Part shown: in pieces, positions 1 to 8,385 of the stretch | Position numbering within the stretch: position 1 is the first letter of the stretch | How the letters are laid out: each line of letters opens with the position of its first letter | Program-made: the position numbers and the translations under genes | Notes under the pieces: generated by a model | What the model saw: the letters and a program-made list of their open reading frames with translations, nothing else | The model's database searches: none | What the model was told of the DNA's origin: nothing | Source of the DNA: Sphingomonadales bacterium | GTDB lineage: Bacteria; Pseudomonadota; Alphaproteobacteria; Sphingomonadales; Sphingomonadaceae | DNA: 35,577 bases | Reading direction: 5' to 3' | NCBI GenBank assembly: GCA_028869175.1 | Contig: JAGWTB010000017.1 | Location: forward strand, 1-35,577

Positions 1-1250
1 TCGGCGGTCCAGGAATAGGCGGCAAGGCCGTAGGGCAGTCGGTTGGCCTCGGCGATCATGGCTTCCTCGCCCGGGAACGGGTTGATGATCGCCACCGGGC
101 CGAACGGCTCCTCGTTCATGATCTGGGCATCGAGCGGGACTTCGCTGACCACCGAGGGGGCGTAGAAGAACCCCTGATTCCCCATGCGCTCGCCACCGGT
201 AAGCAGCTTGCCGCCGCGCGCCACGGCGTCACCGATCAGCCGTTCCATGGCATCGGGGCGGCGCGGGTTGGCCATGGGGCCCATCTGGGTCCCGGCCTCA
301 AGCCCGTTGCCGACCTTGATCGCCCCGGCCCGCGCGGCAAAGCCGGTGCGGAATTTGTCGAACACGCCTTCCTGCACGATGAAGCGGGTGGGGCTGACGC
401 AGACCTGCCCGGCGTTGCGGTACTTGTGCGGGGCGGCGGTATCGAGCACCCGCTCAACGTCGATGTCGTCAAACACCAATACCGGGCCGTGGCCGCCCAG
501 CTCCATGGTGGTGCGCTTCATGTCGGGGATGCACAGTTCGGCCAGATGCTTGCCGATCACGGTCGAGCCAGTGAACGACAGCTTGCGCACGATGGGTGAG
601 CCAAGCAGGTGGCGGCTGACTTCGTCCGGCACGCCGAACACCGCCTGGGCGACCTGCGGCGGCAGTCCGGCGTCGAGCAGGCATTGCAGCACGGCGAGCG
701 CCGAAGCCGGGGTTTCCTCCGCCGATTTCATGATCACCGCGCAGCCCGCCGCAATCGGCGCGCCCAGCTTGCGCCCCGGGTTGCCGATGGGGAAGTTCCA
801 CGGGCTGAAGGCCGCGACAACGCCGACCGGCTCGTGCACCACGGTGGAGCGGGTGCCTTCGGGGCGCACCAGCGAGCGGCCATAGAGGCGGAAGCATTCG
901 CCGGCATAGAACTGGAACAGTCCGACGTTCATCATCACTTCGATACGCGTTTCGGCGAGCGGCTTGCCCTGCTCCATGGTGGCGAGCCGGGCGATGTCCT
1001 CCTGCCGCTCCACCATCAGCCGCGCCGCGCCATTGAGCACGGCGGCGCGCTGCTGCGGCGGCGCCTTGCGCCAGATGGCAAAGCCTTCGCGGGCAATCTC
1101 CAGCGCGCGGTCAAGGTCCGCCGGATCGGCCAGTGGCAGCTCGCCCAGCCGCTCGCCGGTGGCGGGGTTCACCACGGTGAAGGTCCGCCGCCCGCCGCCG
1201 GAGACCTTTTCGCCGCCGATGATCATGTGGAGCGAGATGGGGTAGGTCAT
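1..1250 (-). CDS. NAD(P)-dependent aldehyde dehydrogenase, C-terminus beyond window
   Basis: The enzyme should oxidise an aldehyde to its acid, acting in the cytoplasm; it resembles the succinate-semialdehyde dehydrogenase type of the ALDH superfamily. About 416 residues are visible of a usual 470-490, and the C-terminus lies left of the window. Visible landmarks are SPWNFP (Asn about 152, oxyanion hole), MELGGHGP (general base Glu about 250) and AGQVCVSPTRF (catalytic Cys about 284). The start is an ATG at 1248-1250, and the reading frame is open to the window edge. It is the last visible gene of the minus-strand set with the SnoaL-like and MFS genes, separated from the former by a paired-hairpin repeat. 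The family is certain; the substrate cannot be read from the sequence. Confidence 0.93.
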   Translation of the reverse strand, partial: MTYPISLHMIIGGEKVSGGGRRTFTVVNPATGERLGELPLADPADLDRALEIAREGFAIWRKAPPQQRAAVLNGAARLMVERQEDIARLATMEQGKPLAETRIEVMMNVGLFQFYAGECFRLYGRSLVRPEGTRSTVVHEPVGVVAAFSPWNFPIGNPGRKLGAPIAAGCAVIMKSAEETPASALAVLQCLLDAGLPPQVAQAVFGVPDEVSRHLLGSPIVRKLSFTGSTVIGKHLAELCIPDMKRTTMELGGHGPVLVFDDIDVERVLDTAAPHKYRNAGQVCVSPTRFIVQEGVFDKFRTGFAARAGAIKVGNGLEAGTQMGPMANPRRPDAMERLIGDAVARGGKLLTGGERMGNQGFFYAPSVVSEVPLDAQIMNEEPFGPVAIINPFPGEEAMIAEANRLPYGLAAYSWTA

Positions 1251-1266
1251 GGATAACGTCCTTCTA

Positions 1267-1374
1267 AGCCCCTCCCCTTCAGGGGAGGGGTTGGGGTGGG
1301 GCTTGTCCCGTTTTCGTGGAGCCTCGCCAAGCCGACACGCCCCTCCCCCGGCCCCTCCCCTGAAGGGGAGGGGA
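1267..1374. repeat. Paired-hairpin (BIME-like) repeat, copy 1
   Basis: Two inverted copies of a GC-rich unit fill the gap between the SnoaL-like gene and the aldehyde dehydrogenase gene. Each unit contains a near-palindrome, CCCCTCCCCT/AGGGGAGGGG around TTCA or TGAA, followed by a G-rich tail such as TTGGGGTGGGG. The two units are reverse complements of each other, so each can fold locally or both can pair into a long stem. The layout is that of REP/BIME elements. A second copy lies at 4648-4736. It could also act as a terminator or mRNA stabiliser. Confidence 0.85.
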
Positions 1375-1385
1375 GAAAGTCCAAC

Positions 1386-2132
1386 TTACCCCTTCGCCTT
1401 TTCCCGGTTGATGTCACCCTGCCAGCGCTCGGCGACCATCTCCTCGCCGGTGATCGGATGCTTGCAGTGGAACGGCAGCAGCTTGTGGGTGGGCCACAGC
1501 CAGTGCTGCTCGATCAGCTCGTCCGGGCCAATCGGATCTTCGGGGAAGGTGACCTTGGGGAAGGGGACGTACTGTTCCTGGGTATAGGCCCAGCCCTTGT
1601 CGAAATCGGCATGCCAGTGCGGGAAGTAGTTGAGCACCTGGATTCGCCACTTGCCGTCCGCGCCCTTGGTATAGGTGTTCTCGTAGAGCCCGCCTTCCCA
1701 CCACTGGCGGGGATTGGCGGTCATCGGGCTGGACGGATCGCAATAGTCGACATGGCGGCCCGCCTGCATGGTGGAGCGGCCGCGCACCCGCGCGGTCTTG
1801 CCATCGGGCTCCACCGTGACCAGCATCTGTATCTGCGGATGATCGAGCAGGAAGCCATCAATCGGCCCGTTGGTATTGTGGGTGAAGCTCTTGCGGAACC
1901 GATCGACATAGAGCCGGCGCACCCCGGCCTTGCCGCGATAGACCCCGCCGAAGAAGCGCACTTCGCCATCATCAGCGAAGAGGTCCACCACCTGATCGTA
2001 CATGCATTTGTCGATCAGGTAGCCGTAGAGGTACTGCAGCTTGGTCACGTCCAGCTCTGCCTCGCGCAGCATCAGCCGGTGGTCGATGTCGGCCAGGCGC
2101 GATTCCAGTGCGGCGATACGGTCTTCGGACAT
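1386..2132 (-). CDS. SnoaL/NTF2-like family protein
   Basis: This 248-residue protein has the SnoaL-like (NTF2 fold) pattern: an N-terminal helix ending in KLQYLYGYLIDKCMYDQVVDLFADDGEVRF, then strands with HNTNGP and a WW-rich middle. Family members are small cytoplasmic enzymes (isomerases, dehydratases, hydrolases) or binding proteins of aromatic, steroid and polyketide pathways. It is longer than the usual 130-160 residues because of a C-terminal tail of about 70 residues rich in Trp, His and Pro. I chose the ATG at 2132 because GGAGAG lies 6 nt before it; the ATG 18 nt upstream overlaps that ribosome site. A shared operator-like motif lies about 22 nt upstream. The reaction is unknown; context suggests a catabolic pathway with the neighbouring dehydrogenases. 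Confidence 0.85.
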   Translation of the reverse strand: MSEDRIAALESRLADIDHRLMLREAELDVTKLQYLYGYLIDKCMYDQVVDLFADDGEVRFFGGVYRGKAGVRRLYVDRFRKSFTHNTNGPIDGFLLDHPQIQMLVTVEPDGKTARVRGRSTMQAGRHVDYCDPSSPMTANPRQWWEGGLYENTYTKGADGKWRIQVLNYFPHWHADFDKGWAYTQEQYVPFPKVTFPEDPIGPDELIEQHWLWPTHKLLPFHCKHPITGEEMVAERWQGDINREKAKG

Positions 2133-2153
2133 CCGACTCTCTCCATGCAATTA

Positions 2154-2168
2154 GTATGCGTTGCTTAC
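2154..2168 (-). promoter_or_regulatory. Putative operator, site A (GTA-N9-TAC)
   Basis: Read on the minus strand the site is GTAAGCAACGCATAC, an imperfect palindrome (GTAnGC...GCnTAC) just upstream of the SnoaL-like gene. It matches 12 of 15 bases with the site at 3671-3685. A TetR-type regulator is a plausible ligand, but no regulator gene is visible in the window. Confidence 0.55.
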
Positions 2169-2193
2169 AATCTGCCGGTCCGGCGCAGGCCTG

Positions 2194-3606
2194 TCAACGC
2201 CCCTCCGCCTCCAGCCGGGTGACTTCCTCGCGGTAGGGCTTCATCGCGCGGATCATCAGCAGCGTGGCGAGCGGCAGCAAGGTGCCGGCGGTGATGACCA
2301 GGCTTTTCCAGAGCTGCGCCTCATCGCCCACGACATTGTCCTGGATCAGCCCGACGAACCAGCTGCCCAGCGCGCCGAAGAAGGTGAACATGAACAGGTA
2401 CATCGCCGTCACCTGTCCGCGCATGGCATTGGGCGCGACGCGCTGGACGGCGGCGTTCTGCGGCACCGCGCCGGCCATGCCGGCCATGACGCCGATGCCC
2501 ATCATGCCGATCGAGGCTTCGGGCGTCGGCATCAACGGCGAGAGAATCGAGGTGACGGTCACCACGCCGAACCAGATCGCGGAAGCGCGAACGTTGGCAT
2601 CCTTGTGCCGCTTGGCCAGCCATTCGACAAAGACCCCGCCGATGGCCAGCCCCGCCAGCGATCCGACCAGCACCACCAGCCCCAGCGCCTTGCCGATCTG
2701 CGCCTCGTTCCAGCCATAGGTGCGGATCATGAAGGGCGTCCGCCAGAACTGCAGCCCGAACACGTCGAGCGCCGACAGCGCCAGCGCGCCGAACAGGGGG
2801 TAATAGACCTTGGGCTTGGCGTTGATCGCCTTGAACGCGTCCCAGCCCATGAAGGTTGCCATGCGCCGCCCGAGCGATCCGGCAGCCGGCGGCTGCAGGG
2901 CATCGGCGGCCGGGGCAAGGCGGGCAGGCTCCTTCACCGTCAGGAACAGCAGCGCCACCAGCAACGCCGGCAGCAGCATCCAGATCATGATCCATTGCCA
3001 GCCGAGGACTCGCAGCCCCATGACATGCGAGGGTGCCCAGGTGGCCGTCATCATCACCAGCATGCCGCCGATCCACGGGCCCAGCGTCGTCCCGCCGATG
3101 AAGCCGAACTGCAGCAGCGCGAAAGCACGGGTCAGCTTCTTGGGCGGGAAGGCATCAGCCAGCAGCGAGTAGGACGAAGGGGCATGCGCCGATCCCCCGG
3201 CGGCGAGGAACACCCGGCTGCCGACGAACTGGACGAAGGTCTGCGCGATGCCGCCCAGCGCGATCACCGTGCCGATAATCGTCACCCCGCCGGCCAGCAC
3301 ATATTTGCGGGGCACGATGTCCGCCAGCCGGGCCAGCGGAATGCCGACGAAGAAATAGCAGATGATGCTGGCCGGCCCCGCCAGAAAGCCGAGCTGCGAA
3401 TCGGTCAGCCCGAAATCGTGCTTGATCCGCTGCGCCAGCATGCCGAAAACGACCTGATCGAAGAAGGTGAGAAAGGTGGCCAGCACGATCACCAGCAGCG
3501 CCCAGTAGGCAGCGCGCGAACTGGGCCAGACACGTCCGGCAAGGTCGCCGCCAAGCGGTTCCACCACTTCGACCCCCGGCGCTGCCGGTATCGCTCCACC
3601 TGCCAT
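2194..3606 (-). CDS. MFS transporter
   Basis: This 470-residue inner-membrane protein has about 12 hydrophobic segments and an MFS motif A in the loop after segment 2 (GIPLARLADIVPRKYVLAGG). It should move a small organic solute by proton coupling. Residues 1-30 are cytoplasmic, and a charged loop near residues 225-270 separates the two halves. The start is the ATG at 3604-3606, preceded by GAGAGGA about 11 nt upstream; upstream in-frame ATGs would add an implausible 77-residue leader. The gene is divergent from the first SDR gene and shares its promoter region, with a GTA-N9-TAC motif between them. The likely cargo is the substrate of the dehydrogenases around it, for example an organic acid or aromatic compound; this is inference from context. 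Confidence 0.92.
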   Translation of the reverse strand: MAGGAIPAAPGVEVVEPLGGDLAGRVWPSSRAAYWALLVIVLATFLTFFDQVVFGMLAQRIKHDFGLTDSQLGFLAGPASIICYFFVGIPLARLADIVPRKYVLAGGVTIIGTVIALGGIAQTFVQFVGSRVFLAAGGSAHAPSSYSLLADAFPPKKLTRAFALLQFGFIGGTTLGPWIGGMLVMMTATWAPSHVMGLRVLGWQWIMIWMLLPALLVALLFLTVKEPARLAPAADALQPPAAGSLGRRMATFMGWDAFKAINAKPKVYYPLFGALALSALDVFGLQFWRTPFMIRTYGWNEAQIGKALGLVVLVGSLAGLAIGGVFVEWLAKRHKDANVRASAIWFGVVTVTSILSPLMPTPEASIGMMGIGVMAGMAGAVPQNAAVQRVAPNAMRGQVTAMYLFMFTFFGALGSWFVGLIQDNVVGDEAQLWKSLVITAGTLLPLATLLMIRAMKPYREEVTRLEAEGR

Positions 3607-3670
3607 GGGCAATCTGTCCTCTCTCCGCGCGCAGGCCGTTTGCCAGCCCGTCATTTCCGCTTGGCAATTT

Positions 3671-3685
3671 GTAAGTAATGAATAC
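3671..3685 (+). promoter_or_regulatory. Putative operator, site B (GTA-N9-TAC)
   Basis: GTAAGTAATGAATAC sits inside a larger palindrome with arms TTTGTA and TACAAA, in the 118-bp gap between the divergent MFS and SDR genes. It shares 12 of 15 bases with site A upstream of the SnoaL-like gene. Its position allows control of both divergent transcripts. The regulator is not identified. Confidence 0.6.
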
Positions 3686-3724
3686 AAAAAGGCGAGCGAA
3701 AAATGCAAGCCGACGGAGAGAGCG

Positions 3725-4639
3725 ATGCAGAACCTTGAAGGCAAAACCGCCTTCGTCACCGGCGGCGCCAGCGGCATCGGCCTCGGCATCGCCAAGGCCT
3801 TGCTCGGCGCAGGCATGAAGGTGGCGATTGCCGACATCCGCGACGATCACCTCACCGCCGCCTCGGCCGAACTGGCGGGTGGCGATTCGGTGCTGGCGCT
3901 GAAACTAGACGTCACCGACCGCGCCGACTTCACCCGCGCCGCCGACGCTGCCGAAGCCGCGTTCGGCAAGATCCACCTGCTGGTCAACAATGCCGGGGTC
4001 GGGCTGGTCGGTCCGACCGATCTGGCCACGTTTGCCGACTGGGACTGGGTCAACGGCGTCAACGTCGGCGGGGCGATCAACGGCGTCGTCACCATGCTCC
4101 CGCGCATCCTCGCCCATGGTGAGGGCGGCCACATCGTCTGCACCGCATCGATGAGCGCGCTGGTGCCGGTGGGCGGCACCACGATCTATTCGGCGGGCAA
4201 GGCCTATGTCACCTCGATGATGGAATGCATGCGCCCCGAATTCGAGCCGCGCGGGGTGATCTGCAGTGCCTTCTGCCCGGGCGCGGTGCAATCGAATATC
4301 GCGGAAAGCGGCAAGACCCGCCCCGCGGAACTCGCCGACACCGGCTATGCCGAGGCCGACAAGCGCCGCCAGGAAAGCGGTGACCTGCGCCACTTGTTCC
4401 AGACCAAGGAAGAAGTCGGCCAGCGAGTGCTGCAGGGCATCCTCAACGACGAACTCTACATCCTCACCCACAGCGAATTCCTCGACGGCGTGCGCGAGCG
4501 CGGCGAGGCGACGACGCTGGCGGTGCAGGACCACCTGCCCGAAAACCCCGAATACAAGGCGACCTTCGCCATGCTGTTCAGCAACCCGGCGATCCGGGCG
4601 GAGATCGATCGGCAGAAGGCGCTGAAGGCGGCGCGTTGA
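3725..4639 (+). CDS. SDR family NAD(P)-dependent oxidoreductase
   Basis: This 304-residue cytoplasmic short-chain dehydrogenase/reductase has the cofactor motif TGGASGIG at 13-20, VNNAG at 87-91, a Ser in the TASMSAL segment (142-144) and the catalytic YSAGK (Tyr155, Lys159). The aspartate in ADIRD after beta-2 suggests NAD rather than NADP. The C-terminal extension of about 50 residues makes it longer than the classical 250. The ATG at 3725 has GGAGAG 7-12 nt upstream. It shares a divergent promoter with the MFS gene and is followed by a second SDR beyond a hairpin repeat. It probably oxidises an alcohol in the same catabolic route; the substrate is unknown. Confidence 0.93.
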   Translation: MQNLEGKTAFVTGGASGIGLGIAKALLGAGMKVAIADIRDDHLTAASAELAGGDSVLALKLDVTDRADFTRAADAAEAAFGKIHLLVNNAGVGLVGPTDLATFADWDWVNGVNVGGAINGVVTMLPRILAHGEGGHIVCTASMSALVPVGGTTIYSAGKAYVTSMMECMRPEFEPRGVICSAFCPGAVQSNIAESGKTRPAELADTGYAEADKRRQESGDLRHLFQTKEEVGQRVLQGILNDELYILTHSEFLDGVRERGEATTLAVQDHLPENPEYKATFAMLFSNPAIRAEIDRQKALKAAR

Positions 4640-4647
4640 ACGATCAA

Positions 4648-4736
4648 AGCCCCTCCTCTTCAGGGGAGGGGTTGGGGTGGGGCTTGTGGAGCCCGGACAC
4701 CCCCCACCCCCAGCCCCTCCCCTGAAGGGGAGGGGA
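4648..4736. repeat. Paired-hairpin (BIME-like) repeat, copy 2
   Basis: Second copy of the element at 1267-1374, here between the two SDR genes. The left unit (AGCCCCTCCTCTTCAGGGG then TTGGGGTGGGGCTTG) and the right unit (CCCCTCCCCTGAAGGGG) are inverted relative to each other, with a shorter spacer (GTGGAGCCCGGACAC) than copy 1. It ends about 19 nt before the second SDR start, so its right hairpin lies in that gene's leader. Confidence 0.85.
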
Positions 4737-4755
4737 GCAAGGATAGGAGAGTATC

Positions 4756-5673
4756 ATGAAAGACTTTTCCGGCCGCACGGCCTTCGTCACCGGCGGTGCC
4801 AATGGCGTTGGCATCGGCCTGGTCCGCGCGTTGCTGGCCGAGGGCTGCAAGGTGGCCATCGCCGACATCCGCCAGGACGCGATCGACAAGGCGCTCAAGT
4901 CGCTCGACAACCGCGAGGTCATGGGCGTCCAGCTCGATATCGCCAACCGCGCCGACTATGCGGCGGCGGCGGACGAGGTGGAGGCGCGCTTCGGCCCGGT
5001 TTCGATCCTGTGCAACAATGCCGGGGTCAACCTGTTCCAGACCATCGAGGAATCGAGCTTCGATGACTGGGACTGGCTGATGGGGGTCAACCTGCAGGGC
5101 ACGATCAACGGGGTAGGCACTTTCGTCCCCCGCATGGTCGAGCGAGTGAAGGCGGGGAAGCAAAAGGGCGGGCACGTGCTCAATACCGCCTCGATGGCGG
5201 CCTTCCTCTCGTCAGGCTCACCGGGCATCTACAACACCACCAAGGCGGCGGTGCGCGCCATGTCGGAATCGCTGCGCTACAGCCTGCTGGACTACGGCAT
5301 CGGCGTTTCGGTGCTCTGCCCGGGGCTGGTCAAGAGCTACATCTACGCCAGCGACGACATCCGGCCCGACGATCTCAAGGGCGCGATGAAGCCGGTGAAC
5401 AAGGAAGCGGTGGAGCGGCTGGCCGGGGTGCACGATTTCGGCATGGAGCCCGACGTGATCGGCCAGCGCGCCATCGACGCGATCAAGGCCAACCGGCTCT
5501 ACATATTCTCGCACCCCGACCACAAGGAAGAGCTGCGCGAGGTGTTCGACTATATCCTCGATCACTATCAGGACTATCCGAAGGACCCCGGCCACGACCA
5601 GCGCGTCGCCTTCGAGAAGTTCCGCTACGATGCCGGGGCGGCGGCACGCCAGCGTTCGCTGGCGGCGGAGTAG
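4756..5673 (+). CDS. SDR family NAD(P)-dependent oxidoreductase
   Basis: A second 305-residue short-chain dehydrogenase with TGGANGVGIG at 12-21, LCNNAGVN at 85-92, Ser146 in NTASMAAF and the catalytic YNTTK (Tyr159, Lys163). It is clearly paralogous to the SDR just upstream: same ADIR acidic end of beta-2, same DWDWxxGVN segment, same extended C-terminus. The ATG at 4756 follows GGATAGGAGAG. The two genes are 116 bp apart with a hairpin repeat between them, so the pair may be a tandem duplication with diverged specificity, or may act on successive alcohol groups. The substrate is not known. Confidence 0.93.
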   Translation: MKDFSGRTAFVTGGANGVGIGLVRALLAEGCKVAIADIRQDAIDKALKSLDNREVMGVQLDIANRADYAAAADEVEARFGPVSILCNNAGVNLFQTIEESSFDDWDWLMGVNLQGTINGVGTFVPRMVERVKAGKQKGGHVLNTASMAAFLSSGSPGIYNTTKAAVRAMSESLRYSLLDYGIGVSVLCPGLVKSYIYASDDIRPDDLKGAMKPVNKEAVERLAGVHDFGMEPDVIGQRAIDAIKANRLYIFSHPDHKEELREVFDYILDHYQDYPKDPGHDQRVAFEKFRYDAGAAARQRSLAAE

Positions 5674-5710
5674 CAGGCTGCGGTTCAGGTTGAGCGGGTT
5701 AGGCCGGGGC

Positions 5711-6103
5711 ATGACCATGCCCCGCCTCGCCCCGCTCGCCCTGCTTTTCCTCCCAGCCCTCGCGGCGGCGCAGGCCCCGGTGCCGGATCGCCTGTCGGGC
5801 GAACAGCGGCTGGCGCTGCATTGCGGCGCGGTCTTCGCGATTGCCGCGCGCGCGCCGCAGGCCGCGCCGGGGCAGGCGGCGCGCGGACGCGAATTCTTCG
5901 TGCGCACCGCCGCGCGGATCATGGACGAGACCGGCATGACCCGCGAGGAAATCCGCGCCGCCGCCATGGCCGATGCCGCGACGACACTGGCCGCCCTGCC
6001 CCCTGAACCCGCGCGTGCGCCTGCACTTGCCCGGCAGATCGACGGTTGCCTGCCGCTGCTCGACACCGTGGTGCCACCGCTCGACGCTGGTCGGTCTCCA
6101 TAA
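5711..6103 (+). CDS. Small exported protein of unknown function
   Basis: This 130-residue protein has a hydrophobic N-terminal signal (MTMPRLAPLALLFLPALAAA) with a likely cut after AAAQA or AAA, so it should be periplasmic. The mature part is helical and Ala/Arg-rich, with two cysteines (LHCGAVFAI and DGCLPLL) that could form one disulphide. I do not recognise the family. The start is either ATG 5711 or ATG 5717; the ribosome site is weak in both cases. It lies 37 bp after the SDR gene and 82 bp before the receptor gene, with the same orientation. Confidence 0.7.
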   Translation: MTMPRLAPLALLFLPALAAAQAPVPDRLSGEQRLALHCGAVFAIAARAPQAAPGQAARGREFFVRTAARIMDETGMTREEIRAAAMADAATTLAALPPEPARAPALARQIDGCLPLLDTVVPPLDAGRSP

Positions 6104-6185
6104 GCCGCCGGTCGAGCGCGAGAGACAAGGCGCGGCTCCACCGCTAGGACAGATGCCTAACGGTGGAATTGGGGAGACTGGCAAG

Positions 6186-8285
6186 GTGAGGCGGCCCGGC
6201 GCGGCAGTGTGGTTTGTCGGCGTGGCGCTGTGCGCGCTCGCTTCGCCGGCGCTGGCGCAGGACGCCGGAACCGCCACGCCAGCGGCCACCACAGCCACCT
6301 CCCCTGAACACCAGCGCGGCAAACAGGTCTTCACCCCTGCCGACTATGCCCGCTACGCCCCGCGCACCGCCTGGGACATGGTCTCGCAGACCCCCGGCTT
6401 CGTCGTCCACGAAGGTGACGAGGAGCGCGGGCTGGGGCAGGCTTCCACCAACGTACTGGTCAATGGCCAGCGCATCTCGGGCAAGACCGACGGGATCGAA
6501 ACCCGGCTGCGCCGCATCCCGGCAAGCACGGTCGAGCGGGTCGAACTGGTCGACGCGGCGACGCTCGACCTGCCGGGGCTCAGCGGGCAGGTCGCCAACG
6601 TGGTGGTCAAATCGGGCGGGCTGACCGGCCAGTTCTCGTGGAAGGGCGAAGCGCGCCCGCATTTTACCCAGCCCCTGCTGACCAATGCCGCCGTGTCGAT
6701 CGCCGGCAGCGCCTCGCCCGCGCTCGACTACAGCCTCGCGCTCGACAACACGAGTGCCTACCAGGGCGGGGCGGGCGGACCTTCGCGGGTATTGCTGGCG
6801 GACGGTTCGCTGTTCGAAACGCGCAGCGACGTGATCCGCGTCTATGGCGACAAGCCGCGCCTGTCGGGCTCGCTTGCCTGGCATGGGCCCGGAGGGGTGG
6901 AGGCCAATGTGAACGGGCTCTACCGCCAGTTCTGGAACCACACCCGCATTACCGACACCCGCCAGCGCCCCGGCGGGGTAGACCGCGCCCGCGCCTTTCG
7001 CGGCGAGGACAATGGCCACAACTGGGAGGCCGGCGGCGACCTGGCTTTCGGCATCGGCCCCGGACGGCTCAAGCTGATCGGCCTCGCGCGGGGGCAGCGC
7101 ATCCCGTCGGAGCAGCAGGCGATCACCACCTATGCCGATGGCTCCCCCGCCACCGGCGACCGCTTCACCCAGACCAACCGCACCGCCGAACGCATTGCCC
7201 GCGCCGAATACGGCTGGAAGCTGGGTGGTGCGGACTGGCAACTGTCTGCCGAAGCCGCGTTCAACCGGCTCGATACCGAGGCAACGCTGGCCAGCCTCGA
7301 TTCGCTCGGCGCATTCGTGCCGGTGGCCTTCCCCGGCGGCACCGGCGGGGTGAAGGAAGCACGCTACGAAGCCATGCTCAGCTACAGCCGTCCGCTGACC
7401 CGGCACTTGTCGCTGCAACTGGCAGCGGGGGGCGAACTGTCACGCCTGTCGCAGACCGGGGCCAATGCGGTGGAGCGCCGCTTCCGCCGCGCCAAGGGAT
7501 CGGCCAGCCTGGCCTGGACGCCGACCAAGGGCCTCGACCTGTCGTTCAAGGTCAACCGCAAGGTCGGCCAGCTCGACTTCGGCGATTTCCTCGCCTCGGT
7601 CTTCCTCGATGACAACAATGCCAACGCCGGCAACCGCGATCTTGTTCCGCCGCAAAGCTGGGAGTTCGATCTGGAAGCGGTGAAGTCGCTCGGTGCCTGG
7701 GGCACGACGACGCTGCGATTCTACGACCGGCGGATCGAGGATCTGGTCGATTTCATCCCCATCGGCGCAGACGGCGAATCGCTGGGCAACCTGCCCCATG
7801 CCCGACGGCAGGGGGTGGAATGGACCGGCACGCTGATGCTCGATCGACTGGGCTTCAAGGGCGCGCGGCTTGATACCCATGTCCAGTTCGAACGCTCCCG
7901 CGTGCGCGATCCGCTGACCGGGGCACAGCGCCCGATCAGCGAGACCGAGGACCGGGTGATCGAGATCGACCTGCGTCATGACGTGCCCCGCACTCCGATT
8001 GCCTGGGGGGTACACTTCGGCAATTACCACTACACCGACCAGTACCGGCTGGTCGAACAGGGCCTGTCATGGGAAGGGCCGACCTGGGTGGGGGTCTTCG
8101 TCGAGCACAAGGACGTCATGGGCCTGACCGTCAACCTGCGCGCCGGCAACCTGCTGAGCGCGCGCAACCGGCTTGACCGCGTGGTACATATCGGCTTCCG
8201 CGACCGCACCCCGGTCGCCTTCGAGGAGCACCGCAGCCGGCTGATCGGGCCGATCTTCACGCTTTCGGTCAAGGGTGGTTTCTGA
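6186..8285 (+). CDS. TonB-dependent receptor-like outer-membrane protein
   Basis: This 699-residue protein starts with a cleavable signal (VRRPGAAVWFVGVALCALA, cut after ALAQ). A plug-like domain follows (about 45-150: YAPRTAWDMVSQTPGFVVHEGDE, NVLVNGQRISGK, VERVELVDAA, VANVVVKSGG), then a long beta-barrel of alternating aromatic strands ending in Phe (LSVKGGF), as outer-membrane proteins do. The plug pattern is that of TonB-dependent receptors. The GTG at 6186 is preferred: GGGGAG lies 9 nt upstream and the signal peptide begins there; an ATG at 6153 would add 11 residues. No classical TonB box is obvious. The ligand is unknown, and no TonB, ExbB or ExbD gene is nearby. Confidence 0.85.
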   Translation: MRRPGAAVWFVGVALCALASPALAQDAGTATPAATTATSPEHQRGKQVFTPADYARYAPRTAWDMVSQTPGFVVHEGDEERGLGQASTNVLVNGQRISGKTDGIETRLRRIPASTVERVELVDAATLDLPGLSGQVANVVVKSGGLTGQFSWKGEARPHFTQPLLTNAAVSIAGSASPALDYSLALDNTSAYQGGAGGPSRVLLADGSLFETRSDVIRVYGDKPRLSGSLAWHGPGGVEANVNGLYRQFWNHTRITDTRQRPGGVDRARAFRGEDNGHNWEAGGDLAFGIGPGRLKLIGLARGQRIPSEQQAITTYADGSPATGDRFTQTNRTAERIARAEYGWKLGGADWQLSAEAAFNRLDTEATLASLDSLGAFVPVAFPGGTGGVKEARYEAMLSYSRPLTRHLSLQLAAGGELSRLSQTGANAVERRFRRAKGSASLAWTPTKGLDLSFKVNRKVGQLDFGDFLASVFLDDNNANAGNRDLVPPQSWEFDLEAVKSLGAWGTTTLRFYDRRIEDLVDFIPIGADGESLGNLPHARRQGVEWTGTLMLDRLGFKGARLDTHVQFERSRVRDPLTGAQRPISETEDRVIEIDLRHDVPRTPIAWGVHFGNYHYTDQYRLVEQGLSWEGPTWVGVFVEHKDVMGLTVNLRAGNLLSARNRLDRVVHIGFRDRTPVAFEEHRSRLIGPIFTLSVKGGF

Positions 8286-8385
8286 CAACGGTTTACATCC
8301 GGGAGCCATGCATTCAGCCGCCGGAAAGCGATTTTCGCCTATTTCGCTCCTGCGCCCGGATTGCGGGTGACGGAGTTGCCCTACG

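Noticed and set aside
2161..3678. Long open frame on the plus strand opposite the MFS gene (about 505 codons)
   Set aside because: The MFS protein in the opposite frame has clear membrane segments and motif A, while this frame gives a His/Arg/Gln-rich sequence with no domain. High GC produces such shadow frames.
1267..4736. The two GC-rich inverted repeats as a CRISPR array or transposon ends
   Set aside because: There are only two copies 3.4 kb apart, each internally symmetric, with no spacers and no transposase or target duplication around them.
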